From NCBI RefSeq assembly GCF_000297395.2, contig NZ_HF570108.1:535530-576158 (forward strand): a DNA stretch of 40,629 bases. The letters are read 5' to 3'. This DNA comes from Micromonospora lupini str. Lupac 08. GTDB taxonomy: Bacteria > Actinomycetota > Actinomycetes > Mycobacteriales > Micromonosporaceae. Below the pieces are notes generated by a model. It ran no database searches. It worked only from the letters and a program-made list of their open reading frames with translations, and was not told where the DNA came from. The position numbers and the translations under genes were made by a program. Of this stretch, positions 7,812-15,170 are shown one piece after another. Position 1 is the stretch's first letter. Every line of letters starts with the position of its first letter.

Positions 7812-10180
7812 TCCGGGAACGGGCCTATCCCGTCGAGCCGTGGCACATCCGGGAGACCCGCCTGGACATGGACGTGCTGGCCCAGTCGGAGTCGGTCTTC
7901 GCGCTCTCCAACGGGCACGTCGGTCTGCGCGGCAACCTCGACGAGGGCGAGCCGCACGGCCTGCCCGGCACGTACCTCAACTCGTTCTACGAGCTGCGTC
8001 CACTGCCGTACGCGGAGGCCGGCTACGGGTTCCCCGAGTCCGGGCAGACCATCGTCAACGTCACCAACGGCAAGCTGATCCGGCTGCTCGTCGACGACGA
8101 ACCGCTCGACGTCCGCTACGGCGAGCTGCTGTCCCACGAGCGGATCCTCGACATGCGGGCCGGCACCCTGCACCGGGAGCTGCACTGGCGCTCGCCGGCC
8201 GGTCGCGAGGTCAAGGTCCGCAGCACCCGGCTCGTGTCGTTCACCCAGCGGTCGGTCGCCGCGATCAGCTACGAGGTGGAGGCCGTCGACCGTCCGCTGC
8301 GGCTGATCGTCCAGTCCGAACTGGTCGCCAACGAGTCACTGCCGGCGCAGAGCAAGGACCCCCGGGTCGCGGCGGTGCTGGAGTCACCGCTCCAGGCCGA
8401 GGAGGAGCTGACCACCCCGGACGGCGGGCAGTTGATCCACCGCACCAAGGTCTCCGGGCTGCGGGTGGCCGCCGCCATGGAGCACGAGGTGCACGGCCCG
8501 GACCACACCACGATCGAGTCCGAGGGGTACGAGGACTGGGTGCGCACCACCATCGGCTGCGTGCTCAAGCCCGGCGAGAAGCTGCGGGTGGTCAAGTACC
8601 TGACGTACGGCTGGTCCAGCCGTCGTTCGCTGCCCGCGCTCCGCGACCAGGTCGGCGCGGCGCTGGCCGGGGCCCGCCTGGACGGCTGGGACGGGCTGCA
8701 CCGGGAGCAGCGCAACTACCTCGACGAGTTCTGGGACGCGGCCGACGTGCTGGTCGAGGGCGACCCGGAGATCCAGCAGGCCGTGCGGTTCGGTCTGTTC
8801 CACGTGCTCCAGGCCGGCGCCCGGGCCGAGCAGCGGCCGATCTCGGCGAAGGGACTGACCGGCCCCGGTTACGACGGGCACGCCTTCTGGGACACCGAGA
8901 TGTTCGTCCTGCCGGTGCTCACGTACACCCAGCCCAGCGCGGTGCGTAGCGCCCTGCAGTGGCGGCACAGCACGCTGGGGCTGGCCCGGGAGCGGGCCGA
9001 GACGTTGAACCTCAAGGGCGCCGCCTTCCCCTGGCGGACCATCGAGGGACCGGAGTCCTCCGGGTACTGGCCGGCCGGCACGGCGGCGTTCCACATCGCC
9101 GCCGACATCGCCGACGCGGTACGCCGGTACGTGCTGGTCACCGGGGACACCGCGATGGAGCGGGAGATCGGGCTGGACCTGCTTGTGGAGACCGCCCGGC
9201 TGTGGCGTTCGATCGGGCACCACGACCGGCACGGCCGCTTCCACATCGACGGTGTCACAGGCCCCGACGAGTACACCGCGGTGAAGAACGACAACATCTA
9301 CACCAACCTGATGGCGCAGCGGAACCTGCTGACCGCCGCCGAGGTGGTGATGCGCTACCGGGACGAGGCGTTCCACCTCGGGGTCACCGACGAGGAGGCG
9401 GCAAGCTGGCGGGACGCGGCAACCTCGATGCACGTGCCGTACGACGACGAGTTGGACGTGCACCAGCAGGTGGAGGGGTTCACCCGGCTCCAGGAGTGGG
9501 ACTTCCCGCACACGCCCGTCGAGAAGTACCCGCTGCTGCTGCATTATCCGTACTTCGAGCTGTACCGGAAGCAGGTCGTCAAGCAGGCCGATCTGGTCCT
9601 GGCGATGCACTGGCGGGGGGACGCGTTCACCCCCGAACAGAAGGTGCGCAACTTCCTCTACTACGAACGGCGGACGGTGCGGGACTCGTCGCTGTCGGCC
9701 TGCACCCAGTCGGTGCTCGCCGCCGAGGTGGGTCATCCCGACCTGGCGCACATCTACCTGCGCGAGGCCGCGCTGATGGATCTGCACGACCTGAACGAGA
9801 ACACCCGCGACGGCGTGCACATGGCCTCGCTGGCCGGCGCGTGGCTCGCCCTGGTCAGCGGGTTCGGCGGCCTGCGCGACCACGACGGCGAGTTGTCGTT
9901 CGCGCCCCGGCTCTCCAGCCGGCTCAGTCGCCTGGAGTTCTCCCTCCAGTGGCGCGGGCTGGCGCTGCGGGTGGACGTCCGGCCGCACCAGACGACGTAC
10001 TCGCTGCGCCACGGTGGCCCGGACGACGTGGTGGAACTGCGTCACCACGACCAGACGCTGCGGGTCACCTGCAACGAACCGGTGACCGTGCCGGTCCCTC
10101 CGGCCGAACCGTCGGGACCGCCGCCGGAGCAGCCGCCGGGCCGGTCGCCGCTGCTCCGGTTGCCCGAGCACGAGCAGTGA
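7808..10180 (+). CDS. Glycoside hydrolase family 65 protein, probable alpha-glucobiose phosphorylase
   Basis: A 790-residue cytoplasmic enzyme of the usual GH65 length. The N-terminal beta-sandwich domain starts at [11 protein letters not shown], and the (alpha/alpha)6 barrel spans about residues 320-690. The general-acid glutamate is E488 in GPDEY, aligned with E487 of Lactobacillus brevis maltose phosphorylase. [11 protein letters not shown] near residue 600 is the family's conserved segment. A C-terminal beta-sheet domain and a Pro-rich tail follow. Members phosphorolyse trehalose, maltose, kojibiose or nigerose to beta-glucose 1-phosphate and glucose, and the adjacent phosphoglucomutase would consume the first product. 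The particular disaccharide cannot be told from sequence. The start GTG overlaps the upstream stop, and a strong bidirectional terminator follows. Confidence 0.9.
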   Translation: MIRERAYPVEPWHIRETRLDMDVLAQSESVFALSNGHVGLRGNLDEGEPHGLPGTYLNSFYELRPLPYAEAGYGFPESGQTIVNVTNGKLIRLLVDDEPLDVRYGELLSHERILDMRAGTLHRELHWRSPAGREVKVRSTRLVSFTQRSVAAISYEVEAVDRPLRLIVQSELVANESLPAQSKDPRVAAVLESPLQAEEELTTPDGGQLIHRTKVSGLRVAAAMEHEVHGPDHTTIESEGYEDWVRTTIGCVLKPGEKLRVVKYLTYGWSSRRSLPALRDQVGAALAGARLDGWDGLHREQRNYLDEFWDAADVLVEGDPEIQQAVRFGLFHVLQAGARAEQRPISAKGLTGPGYDGHAFWDTEMFVLPVLTYTQPSAVRSALQWRHSTLGLARERAETLNLKGAAFPWRTIEGPESSGYWPAGTAAFHIAADIADAVRRYVLVTGDTAMEREIGLDLLVETARLWRSIGHHDRHGRFHIDGVTGPDEYTAVKNDNIYTNLMAQRNLLTAAEVVMRYRDEAFHLGVTDEEAASWRDAATSMHVPYDDELDVHQQVEGFTRLQEWDFPHTPVEKYPLLLHYPYFELYRKQVVKQADLVLAMHWRGDAFTPEQKVRNFLYYERRTVRDSSLSACTQSVLAAEVGHPDLAHIYLREAALMDLHDLNENTRDGVHMASLAGAWLALVSGFGGLRDHDGELSFAPRLSSRLSRLEFSLQWRGLALRVDVRPHQTTYSLRHGGPDDVVELRHHDQTLRVTCNEPVTVPVPPAEPSGPPPEQPPGRSPLLRLPEHEQ

Positions 10181-10212
10181 CGGCCGGGGCGGGAGTGCTC
10201 CCGCCCCGGCCG
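10181..10212. terminator. Bidirectional terminator between convergent genes
   Basis: Perfect inverted repeat: arm CGGCCGGGGCGGGAG, then TG, then its exact complement. It lies between the GH65 stop and the stop of the minus-strand small gene, so it can serve both. No T-run. Confidence 0.8.
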
Positions 10213-10225
10213 TCGTCCGCGTACG

Positions 10226-10405
10226 TCAGATCGGCTCGCCTGTCGACGGGCGTCCGATCGCGTCCCGCGGCGCAGCCGCCTTGGGATCGTCGGGCAGCCG
10301 GGCCGAGGCGGCCTGGTCCCCGAAGTCCTGGTTGCGCTCGGCGTCCTGTTCACGCTTGGCGCGTTCGGTCATCTGCTGCTGCCGGGAAATCTGCTGCTTG
10401 GCCAT
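10226..10405 (-). CDS. Small hydrophilic protein of unknown function (59 aa)
   Basis: The product runs from MAKQQISRQQQM to PSTGEPI, rich in Gln, Arg, Glu and Asp with no hydrophobic segment. The first 25 residues look helical and charged; the rest looks disordered. The ATG at 10405 is preceded on the minus strand by GAGGA at proper spacing, and the stop lies just outside the shared terminator, which supports a real gene. It is divergent from the alpha/beta hydrolase gene with a 168-base gap between. I do not recognise a family. A cytoplasmic or nucleic-acid-associated role is possible but unsupported. Confidence 0.6.
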   Translation of the reverse strand: MAKQQISRQQQMTERAKREQDAERNQDFGDQAASARLPDDPKAAAPRDAIGRPSTGEPI

Positions 10406-10573
10406 CGTGATCCTCGCGATCCGTCGGGGCGCGGGTGCGCCTACACGGTCTGCGGTCGGTCGTCGCGTACCCGGCGGCCCACCCGGCAAACGCCGCGCCC
10501 GGTGACGGGCGGGCGCGCGTGCGACGCGGTGGCCGGGGTAAGCGGGCCGGAGGCGAGCACGTGGAGGTGCGGC

Positions 10574-11251
10574 ATGGACGAGCAACGCAGCACGGTGACC
10601 ATTCCGGTGCGGGACGCGCAGCTTCCCGCCGATCTGATGCTTCCCGCCGAGCCGGTGGGCGTGGTGCTGTTCGCGCACGGCAGCGGTAGCTCGCGGCACA
10701 GCCCGCGCAACGTCGCGGTGGCCCGGACGCTCACCGGTCGCGGCCTCGCGACGGTGCTGGTGGATCTGCTCACCCCGGCCGAGGACGAGGTGGACACGCG
10801 TACCGCCGAACTGCGGTTCGACATCGGGATGTTGGCCAGCCGGTTGGCCGGGATCGTCGACTGGTTGGCCGCCGAGCGCCCCGCCGGTGACGTGCCGATC
10901 GGTCTCTTCGGTGCGAGCACGGGTGCCGCCGCCGCGCTTGTCGCGGCCGCGTCCCGCGCCGAGCGGGTGGGCGCGGTGGTCTCCCGGGGCGGCCGACCCG
11001 ATCTGGCCGGCGCCGCCCTGGCCCAGGTGCGTACCCCGACGCTGCTGCTGGTCGGCGGTCTGGACGAGGAAGTGATCACGCTCAACGAGCGGGCGCTCAC
11101 CGAGCTGGGCGACGTCGGCGAGCTGTGGGTGGTGCCGGGGGCCACCCACCTCTTCGAGGAGCCCGGCGCGCTCGACCAGGTCGCCGAGCACGCCGGCGCC
11201 TGGTTCACCACCCATCTCGCCCGGACGACGGCCGCGCCGCGCCGCTCGTGA
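10574..11251 (+). CDS. Alpha/beta hydrolase, dienelactone hydrolase-like
   Basis: A 225-residue single-domain hydrolase. The oxyanion region VVLFAHGSGSSRHSPRN follows strand 3. The nucleophile elbow is FGAST with S115 in a G-A-S-T-G context. The acid residue is probably the Asp in LVGGLDEEV, and the catalytic His is in VPGATHLFEEPGAL. Family members hydrolyse small esters or lactones; the natural substrate here is unknown. In other actinobacteria similar proteins are sometimes fused to phosphoribosyltransferases; here it stands alone. The ATG at 10574 is chosen over an earlier in-frame start at 10502 because GGAGG lies six bases before it and homologous structure begins only after it. Confidence 0.82.
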   Translation: MDEQRSTVTIPVRDAQLPADLMLPAEPVGVVLFAHGSGSSRHSPRNVAVARTLTGRGLATVLVDLLTPAEDEVDTRTAELRFDIGMLASRLAGIVDWLAAERPAGDVPIGLFGASTGAAAALVAAASRAERVGAVVSRGGRPDLAGAALAQVRTPTLLLVGGLDEEVITLNERALTELGDVGELWVVPGATHLFEEPGALDQVAEHAGAWFTTHLARTTAAPRRS

Positions 11252-11267
11252 GCGACGCGGCGCGGCC
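11230..11267. terminator. Bidirectional terminator spanning the hydrolase stop codon
   Basis: Arms GGCCGCGCCGC (11230-11240) and GCGGCGCGGCC (11257-11267) are exact complements, with an inner CGCTC/GAGCG stem. It lies between two convergent genes. Confidence 0.7.
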
Positions 11268-11271
11268 GCCT

Positions 11272-12465
11272 TCAGGAGCGTGCCGGCGTGTCCGTGGTGG
11301 AGCGGCGGCGCTGGACGGTGTCGATGACCCGCCAGAGGACGGCGGTGATCGGAACGCTGACGAAGGCGCCGGCGATGCCCGCGATGAGGGTGCCGGCGGT
11401 GACCGCCACCAGGATCACGGCCGGGTGCAGGCGTACCTGGCGCTTCATGACCAGCGGCTCCAGCAGGTTGCCCTCGATCTGCTGCACGGCGACCACCGCG
11501 GCGAGGGTGAGCAGAGCGGTCGTCGGCCCGTTGGCCGCCAGCGCCACCAGCACCGCCACCGCGCCGGCCACCGTCGCCCCGATGATCGGTATGAAGCCGC
11601 CGAGGAAGGTGATCAGGGCCAGTGGCAGGGCCAGCGGCACCCGCAGCACCACCAGGGCCAGGCCGATGCCGATGGCGTCGATCGCGGCGATCAGCATCGT
11701 GCCCCGGCTGTACGCGCCAAGCGTCTGCCAGCCGGCCCGACCGGCCTCGGCCACCACGGGTCGGTTCGGGCCGGTCATCCGGGACAGCGTCCAGTGCCAC
11801 ATCGACCGGCCGTCCTTGAGCAGGAAGAAGAGCAGCACCAGGGCCAGCAGTGCGGAGCCGACGACCTCGCTGGCCGTCCGGGCACCCGCCACCGGGTCCG
11901 GAGAGCTGCCGCTGAGCCCTTCCCGGGCCTGGTCGATCAGCTTGTCGAGTTGGGCGTCGCTGACCGGCAGGGTGGACGTGACGAAGTCGCGGCTGCGGTC
12001 GAGCCCCTGGGTCAGCTCCTGACTGAGCTGGTCGAACTGGCTGGCGGTCAGGTTCCACACCAGCGCGCCGACCCCCACCAGGATGCCGAGCAGCAGCAGC
12101 ACGGTGAGCAGCGCGGCCAGTGCCGCGGGCAGGCGCAGCCGGCGTAGCCGGAGCAGCACCGGGTCGAGCAGCGCGGTGAGGAAGATGGTGGCGGCCAGGG
12201 CGATGGCCAGCGGAGCCAGCAGGACGGCGATCCGACCCAGCAGGTAGAGCCCGGCGATGATCACCACCAGACAGGCGCTCCACAGCACCGCGTTCCGCAC
12301 CAGCCAGGGCAGGGCCGCCCAGGCCTGGCGGGGCCCGGTCTCACCGGGCGCCGTGGTGCCGGCCGTGGGAGTGGCGCCGGTTGTCCCGGTGGCCTGCGCG
12401 GTGCCGGTCGTCGGCGCGGTGCTGCTTGTCGGCCCGGCGTCCGCCCCGGGTTCGTCTGCCGTCAT
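11272..12465 (-). CDS. AI-2E family transporter (PerM/YdiK-like)
   Basis: A 397-residue membrane protein. After a Thr/Gly/Pro/Ala-rich N-terminal stretch of about 45 residues come two close hydrophobic segments (NAVLWSACLVVIIAGLYLL; LLAPLAIALAATIFL) and a third near residue 115. A long soluble segment with TASQFDQLSQELTQGLDRS follows, then four to five C-terminal membrane segments around the family signature FLGGFIPIIGATVAG. That architecture is typical of the AI-2E exporter/PerM family, whose members export autoinducer-2 in E. coli or act as Na+/H+ antiporters. In actinobacteria the cargo is generally unknown. The ATG at 12465 follows GAGGAGGG on the minus strand. It is divergent from the MT0933-like gene across 250 bases in which I see no clear element. 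Confidence 0.88.
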   Translation of the reverse strand: MTADEPGADAGPTSSTAPTTGTAQATGTTGATPTAGTTAPGETGPRQAWAALPWLVRNAVLWSACLVVIIAGLYLLGRIAVLLAPLAIALAATIFLTALLDPVLLRLRRLRLPAALAALLTVLLLLGILVGVGALVWNLTASQFDQLSQELTQGLDRSRDFVTSTLPVSDAQLDKLIDQAREGLSGSSPDPVAGARTASEVVGSALLALVLLFFLLKDGRSMWHWTLSRMTGPNRPVVAEAGRAGWQTLGAYSRGTMLIAAIDAIGIGLALVVLRVPLALPLALITFLGGFIPIIGATVAGAVAVLVALAANGPTTALLTLAAVVAVQQIEGNLLEPLVMKRQVRLHPAVILVAVTAGTLIAGIAGAFVSVPITAVLWRVIDTVQRRRSTTDTPARS

Positions 12466-12715
12466 GTCGGCCCTCCTCGATCTCGGCGAGGTCGGTACCC
12501 GGCCGGCGACGCGCCGACACCCGAATCGCGCCAGCGCTGGGCCGGCCCTCGGAGTGACGGATGTGCTCTCCAGGCCCGGGGCGTGCCGCCCGCGCGGATC
12601 GTACGCCGAGGCGGGCCGGTCGGCGGCGCCTTCGCCATCCGCGCCCGGACGTCGGCGTTTGCGCCGACCGGCCCAGGGAACGCGAAGGGGGAACTACCTG
12701 AGGAGGAGGAGCGCC

Positions 12716-12898
12716 GTGGGTGACTTCATGGACAAGGCCAAGGACGTCGCGGACAAGCACGACAAGCAGGTCGACCAGGGTATGGAGAAGGCCGGCGACA
12801 TGGCCGACAAGCGCACGGGCGGCAAGTACGACGACCAGATCGACAAGGGCGTGGACCAGGCGCAGGCGCGTACCGGTGAGGGCGACCAGGTCCGCTGA
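12716..12898 (+). CDS. Small MT0933/Rv0909-type antitoxin-like protein (60 aa)
   Basis: The product starts MGDFMDKAKDVADKHD and consists of amphipathic Lys/Asp/Ala helices with repeated DKA, DKG and TGGKYDDQ units. This matches the MT0933-like antitoxin family of actinobacteria (Rv0909 in M. tuberculosis), which is also reminiscent of CsbD-like stress proteins. The GTG at 12716 sits seven bases after the strong ribosome site AGGAGGAGG (12701-12709). The ATG at 12728 is an alternative. No toxin-like gene adjoins: the next gene is a convergent hemerythrin. A toxin-antitoxin function is therefore doubtful here and a stress role is just as possible. Confidence 0.78.
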   Translation: MGDFMDKAKDVADKHDKQVDQGMEKAGDMADKRTGGKYDDQIDKGVDQAQARTGEGDQVR

Positions 12899-12910
12899 CG
12901 GACCGGACAT

Positions 12911-12944
12911 GTCCCGGGCCGCCGAGAACTCGGCGGCCCGGGAC
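12911..12944. terminator. Bidirectional terminator, 16-bp perfect stem
   Basis: Left arm GTCCCGGGCCGCCGAG (12911-12926) and its exact complement at 12929-12944 are separated by AA. It lies between the convergent small-protein and hemerythrin genes. Confidence 0.8.
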
Positions 12945-12968
12945 CGTCTCTGTCGGACGGTACGTCGG

Positions 12969-13574
12969 TCAGTGCTGCTGCTTCTCGCGTAGCTCGTCCA
13001 TCGAGGTCGGCCTGTCGCTCAGTGCGTCACGCAGCCGGTCGATCATCCCGGTGCCGGGGGCGAGCAGCTTGTTCGCCGGCGGGTGGTCCGGCGCGGTCGG
13101 GTGTGGCCGGGTCGGTGCCACCTTCTTGAACGCCGTCACCTTCGCGGCCAGCTCGACCAGCTCCTCCCGGGCCGCCGCGGCGCGCAGCCGGGGGAAGAGG
13201 TCGCTCTCCTCGTCCTTCACGTGGTGGCGGATGGTGCTGGTCAGGTGGGCGAGCAGCTCGTCGAAGCGGGGGTCGGACGGGTCGACCGACTCCAGGTCCT
13301 TCATGGTCCGTTCGGCGTCCGAGTGTTCCTCGATCTCGTGCTCGGCGATCTGGTCGCCGTCGGGCAGCGCCTTGCGAGCCGTCGGATAGACGTACGCCTC
13401 CTCGGCCACCGCATGCCGGACCAGCTCGGCGATCACCACGTCGGCGAGCTGGCGGCGGTGTTCGGGCGTGCCCTGCCGCGTCTCCAGCTCGACGAAGAGG
13501 GTCTCGACCTCGCGGTGGTCGGCGACGAGGATGTCGACGACGTCCTGGTCGCCGGTGGTCTGTGGATCGGTCAT
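12969..13574 (-). CDS. Hemerythrin domain-containing protein
   Basis: A 201-residue soluble protein. Residues about 10-135 form a four-helix HHE/hemerythrin domain with the di-iron ligands spaced as expected: H20 in VADHREVE, H54 with nearby E58/E59 in VRHAVAEEAYVYP, H79 and H84 in EHEIEEH, and H117/H118 with the D/E of IRHHVKDEESDLFP. The C-terminal 65 residues are basic and Pro-rich, as in many actinobacterial homologues. Members bind O2 or NO or sense redox state through a non-haem di-iron site, and no partner domain here shows which applies. The ATG at 13574 has AAGGGG on the minus strand about nine bases before it. Longer in-frame starts lack the conserved pattern. Confidence 0.87.
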   Translation of the reverse strand: MTDPQTTGDQDVVDILVADHREVETLFVELETRQGTPEHRRQLADVVIAELVRHAVAEEAYVYPTARKALPDGDQIAEHEIEEHSDAERTMKDLESVDPSDPRFDELLAHLTSTIRHHVKDEESDLFPRLRAAAAREELVELAAKVTAFKKVAPTRPHPTAPDHPPANKLLAPGTGMIDRLRDALSDRPTSMDELREKQQH

Positions 13575-13673
13575 CTGGGCCCCTTGCCGGTTGCGGTCGG
13601 TAGGTGTGTGGGCCCTGGTACCCCCCAGCGGTCGGGCAAACCTACGGCCACCGACGGATTTGACGGTGATCCG

Positions 13674-13702
13674 TTGTTCGCGTCGGGGTGCTGTCGTACG
13701 CT
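13674..13702 (+). promoter_or_regulatory. Putative promoter of the first S51 peptidase gene
   Basis: TTGTTC (13674-13679), 17-base spacer, TACGCT (13697-13702), about 40 bases before the ATG at 13743. This upstream region lacks the GTAAC palindromes found before the later genes of the cluster. Confidence 0.4.
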
Positions 13703-13742
13703 TCCCTCGGCCCGCCCTCACGGTCTCCAGTGAGGAGCAGTC

Positions 13743-14996
13743 ATGCCCCTGAACCGTCTGCTGACCCTCGGGCTCGGCGCGTGCACGACGCTCGCGATGA
13801 GCGTCCCGCTGGCCGCGGCACCAGCCTCGGCCCACCCGTCGCACTCCCACGGCGGCAGTCTGGTCCTTGTCGGTGGCGGGCTCGCCGACGACAACGCGGC
13901 CGTGTACGACGACATCGTCCGGCTTGCCGGCGGTGTCGGCAGGGCGCGGATCGGCATCTTCACCGCGGCTGCCCCGGTTCCGGCCGAGGACCCGGACGCG
14001 GCCACTCCGGACTGCAACAACAGCGTCTGCAACGGCGACTACTACGCCACGCTCTTCCGGAGCTACGGGGTGGCGGATGCGCAGTGGATCCCGATCGACC
14101 TGGACCGGCCGGGCGCGGCCGAGGACCCGGCGGTGGTGCGCCAGATCGAGTCGATGACCGGTTTCTTCTTCGGTGGTGGTGACCAGTACCGCTACGTCAC
14201 CACGATGACCCGGGAGAAGTCGCAGCGGGACACGCCGGCCCTGGCAGCGGTACGGGGCAAGCTGCGGGCGGGTGCGGTGGTGGCCGGCACGAGCGCGGGC
14301 GCGCAGATCATGGCCGGCCGCGACATGATCACCGGTGGTTCCACCGAGCCGGGTCTACGCGACGGGGCCCGGCCCGGCTACTTCGAGGACGCCGGCGTCC
14401 TGGCGTACCTGCCCAGGGGTGGTTTCGGCTTCTTCACCGACGGACTGCTCGATACGCATTTCTCGCGGCGGGGCCGGGAGGCCCGGTCGATCCGGCTGGC
14501 CGCGGACACGGGGCACCACCGGGTCTTCGGCCTGGACGAGGACACGGCGCTGGAGGTGACAGGCGTCGGCACCCAACGGCAGTCGCTGCGCGTGCTCGGC
14601 GCGCGCGGGGTGAGCGTGCTGGACCTGCGTCGGGCGCGGGTGACGAACTCGGCCGCGTGGGGCATCGAGGGGGTCGGGTGGAGCCGGCTCACCAGGGGTG
14701 ACCGGTACCGCACGGACCGTTGGCAGCCGATCATCGCCCCGGGCAAGCAGCGCGTGCGCCCCGCCGGCGGCCCGTGCCCGGTGGTGCCTTCGGAGGACGT
14801 CTTCTACAACTACGAGCTGGTCGGCCTGGCCGAGGGTCTGGTCGGCAACCGGGGATGCGTGTCGGTGTTCGGCACGTCGTACGAGAAGGACCCGCAGTTC
14901 CGGGCCACGCTCACCAGGGGGCGGGGCCTCGCTGCCTGGCGGGCCGACACCGGCACCTCGTTCACCGGCGTGGTGATCGGCATCAACGCCGTCTAG
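13743..14996 (+). CDS. Secreted cyanophycinase-family peptidase (S51)
   Basis: A 417-residue protein with a Sec signal peptide: Arg at 5, a hydrophobic core, and likely cleavage after APASA near residue 30. The mature N-terminus SLVLVGGGLADDN and the segment RIGIFTAAAPVP match the class I-glutamine-amidotransferase-like S51 fold. Further family features are FFGGGDQYR, which lines the substrate pocket of cyanophycinases, and the nucleophile elbow GTSAGA with S184. Cyanophycinases cut multi-L-arginyl-poly-L-aspartate into beta-Asp-Arg dipeptides; secreted CphE-type enzymes act on exogenous polymer. There is a GAGGAG site 11 bases before the ATG. It is the first gene of a block that continues with a second S51 enzyme, a regulator, an importer and an M20 peptidase. 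Polymer specificity is inferred. Confidence 0.85.
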   Translation: MPLNRLLTLGLGACTTLAMSVPLAAAPASAHPSHSHGGSLVLVGGGLADDNAAVYDDIVRLAGGVGRARIGIFTAAAPVPAEDPDAATPDCNNSVCNGDYYATLFRSYGVADAQWIPIDLDRPGAAEDPAVVRQIESMTGFFFGGGDQYRYVTTMTREKSQRDTPALAAVRGKLRAGAVVAGTSAGAQIMAGRDMITGGSTEPGLRDGARPGYFEDAGVLAYLPRGGFGFFTDGLLDTHFSRRGREARSIRLAADTGHHRVFGLDEDTALEVTGVGTQRQSLRVLGARGVSVLDLRRARVTNSAAWGIEGVGWSRLTRGDRYRTDRWQPIIAPGKQRVRPAGGPCPVVPSEDVFYNYELVGLAEGLVGNRGCVSVFGTSYEKDPQFRATLTRGRGLAAWRADTGTSFTGVVIGINAV

Positions 14997-15008
14997 GACG
15001 CGTCCGAC

Positions 15009-15040
15009 CGACCCCGGGGCACGTGGCTGCCTCGGGGTCG
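15009..15040 (+). terminator. Terminator hairpin after the first S51 gene
   Basis: Arms CGACCCCGGGGCA and TGCCTCGGGGTCG pair over 13 bases with one G-U pair and a six-base loop, 12 bases after the stop codon. Confidence 0.7.
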
Positions 15041-15089
15041 TCGGCGTGCCCGCGACCGTGCCGGACGGTGCCGGCCGGTTCACGAGCTT

Positions 15090-15103
15090 GTAACAGGGGT
15101 TAC
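15090..15103. promoter_or_regulatory. Operator-like palindrome GTAAC-N4-GTTAC
   Basis: Perfect 5-bp inverted repeat GTAAC-AGGG-GTTAC, preceded by T, just upstream of the putative -35 box of the second S51 gene. It resembles the TGTAA...TTACA symmetry of RpiR-family operators such as HexR. An RpiR-type regulator is encoded 1.5 kb downstream. Confidence 0.55.
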
Positions 15104-15106
15104 GTA

Positions 15107-15135
15107 TTGAGCAGCGACGGCGATGGATGTAACTT
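15107..15135 (+). promoter_or_regulatory. Putative promoter of the second S51 peptidase gene
   Basis: TTGAGC (15107-15112), 17-base spacer, TAACTT (15130-15135). The second palindrome overlaps the -10 box and the first lies directly upstream of the -35 box, an arrangement suited to repression. Confidence 0.45.
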
Positions 15136-15142
15136 CTGTTTC
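15129..15142. promoter_or_regulatory. Second, imperfect operator-like palindrome GTAAC-N4-GTTTC
   Basis: GTAAC-TTCT-GTTTC, flanked by T and A, has one mismatch to GTAAC-N4-GTTAC. It is centred 39 bases from the first copy (nearly four helical turns) and overlaps the -10 box. Confidence 0.45.
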
Positions 15143-15170
15143 ATCGAATCGCGGCCCCTCGGAGGTGCCC

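Noticed and set aside
10226..12283. A long minus-strand frame crossing the hydrolase and AI-2E genes
   Set aside because: Only its last 59 codons, with their own ribosome site, look like a gene; the rest is a shadow.
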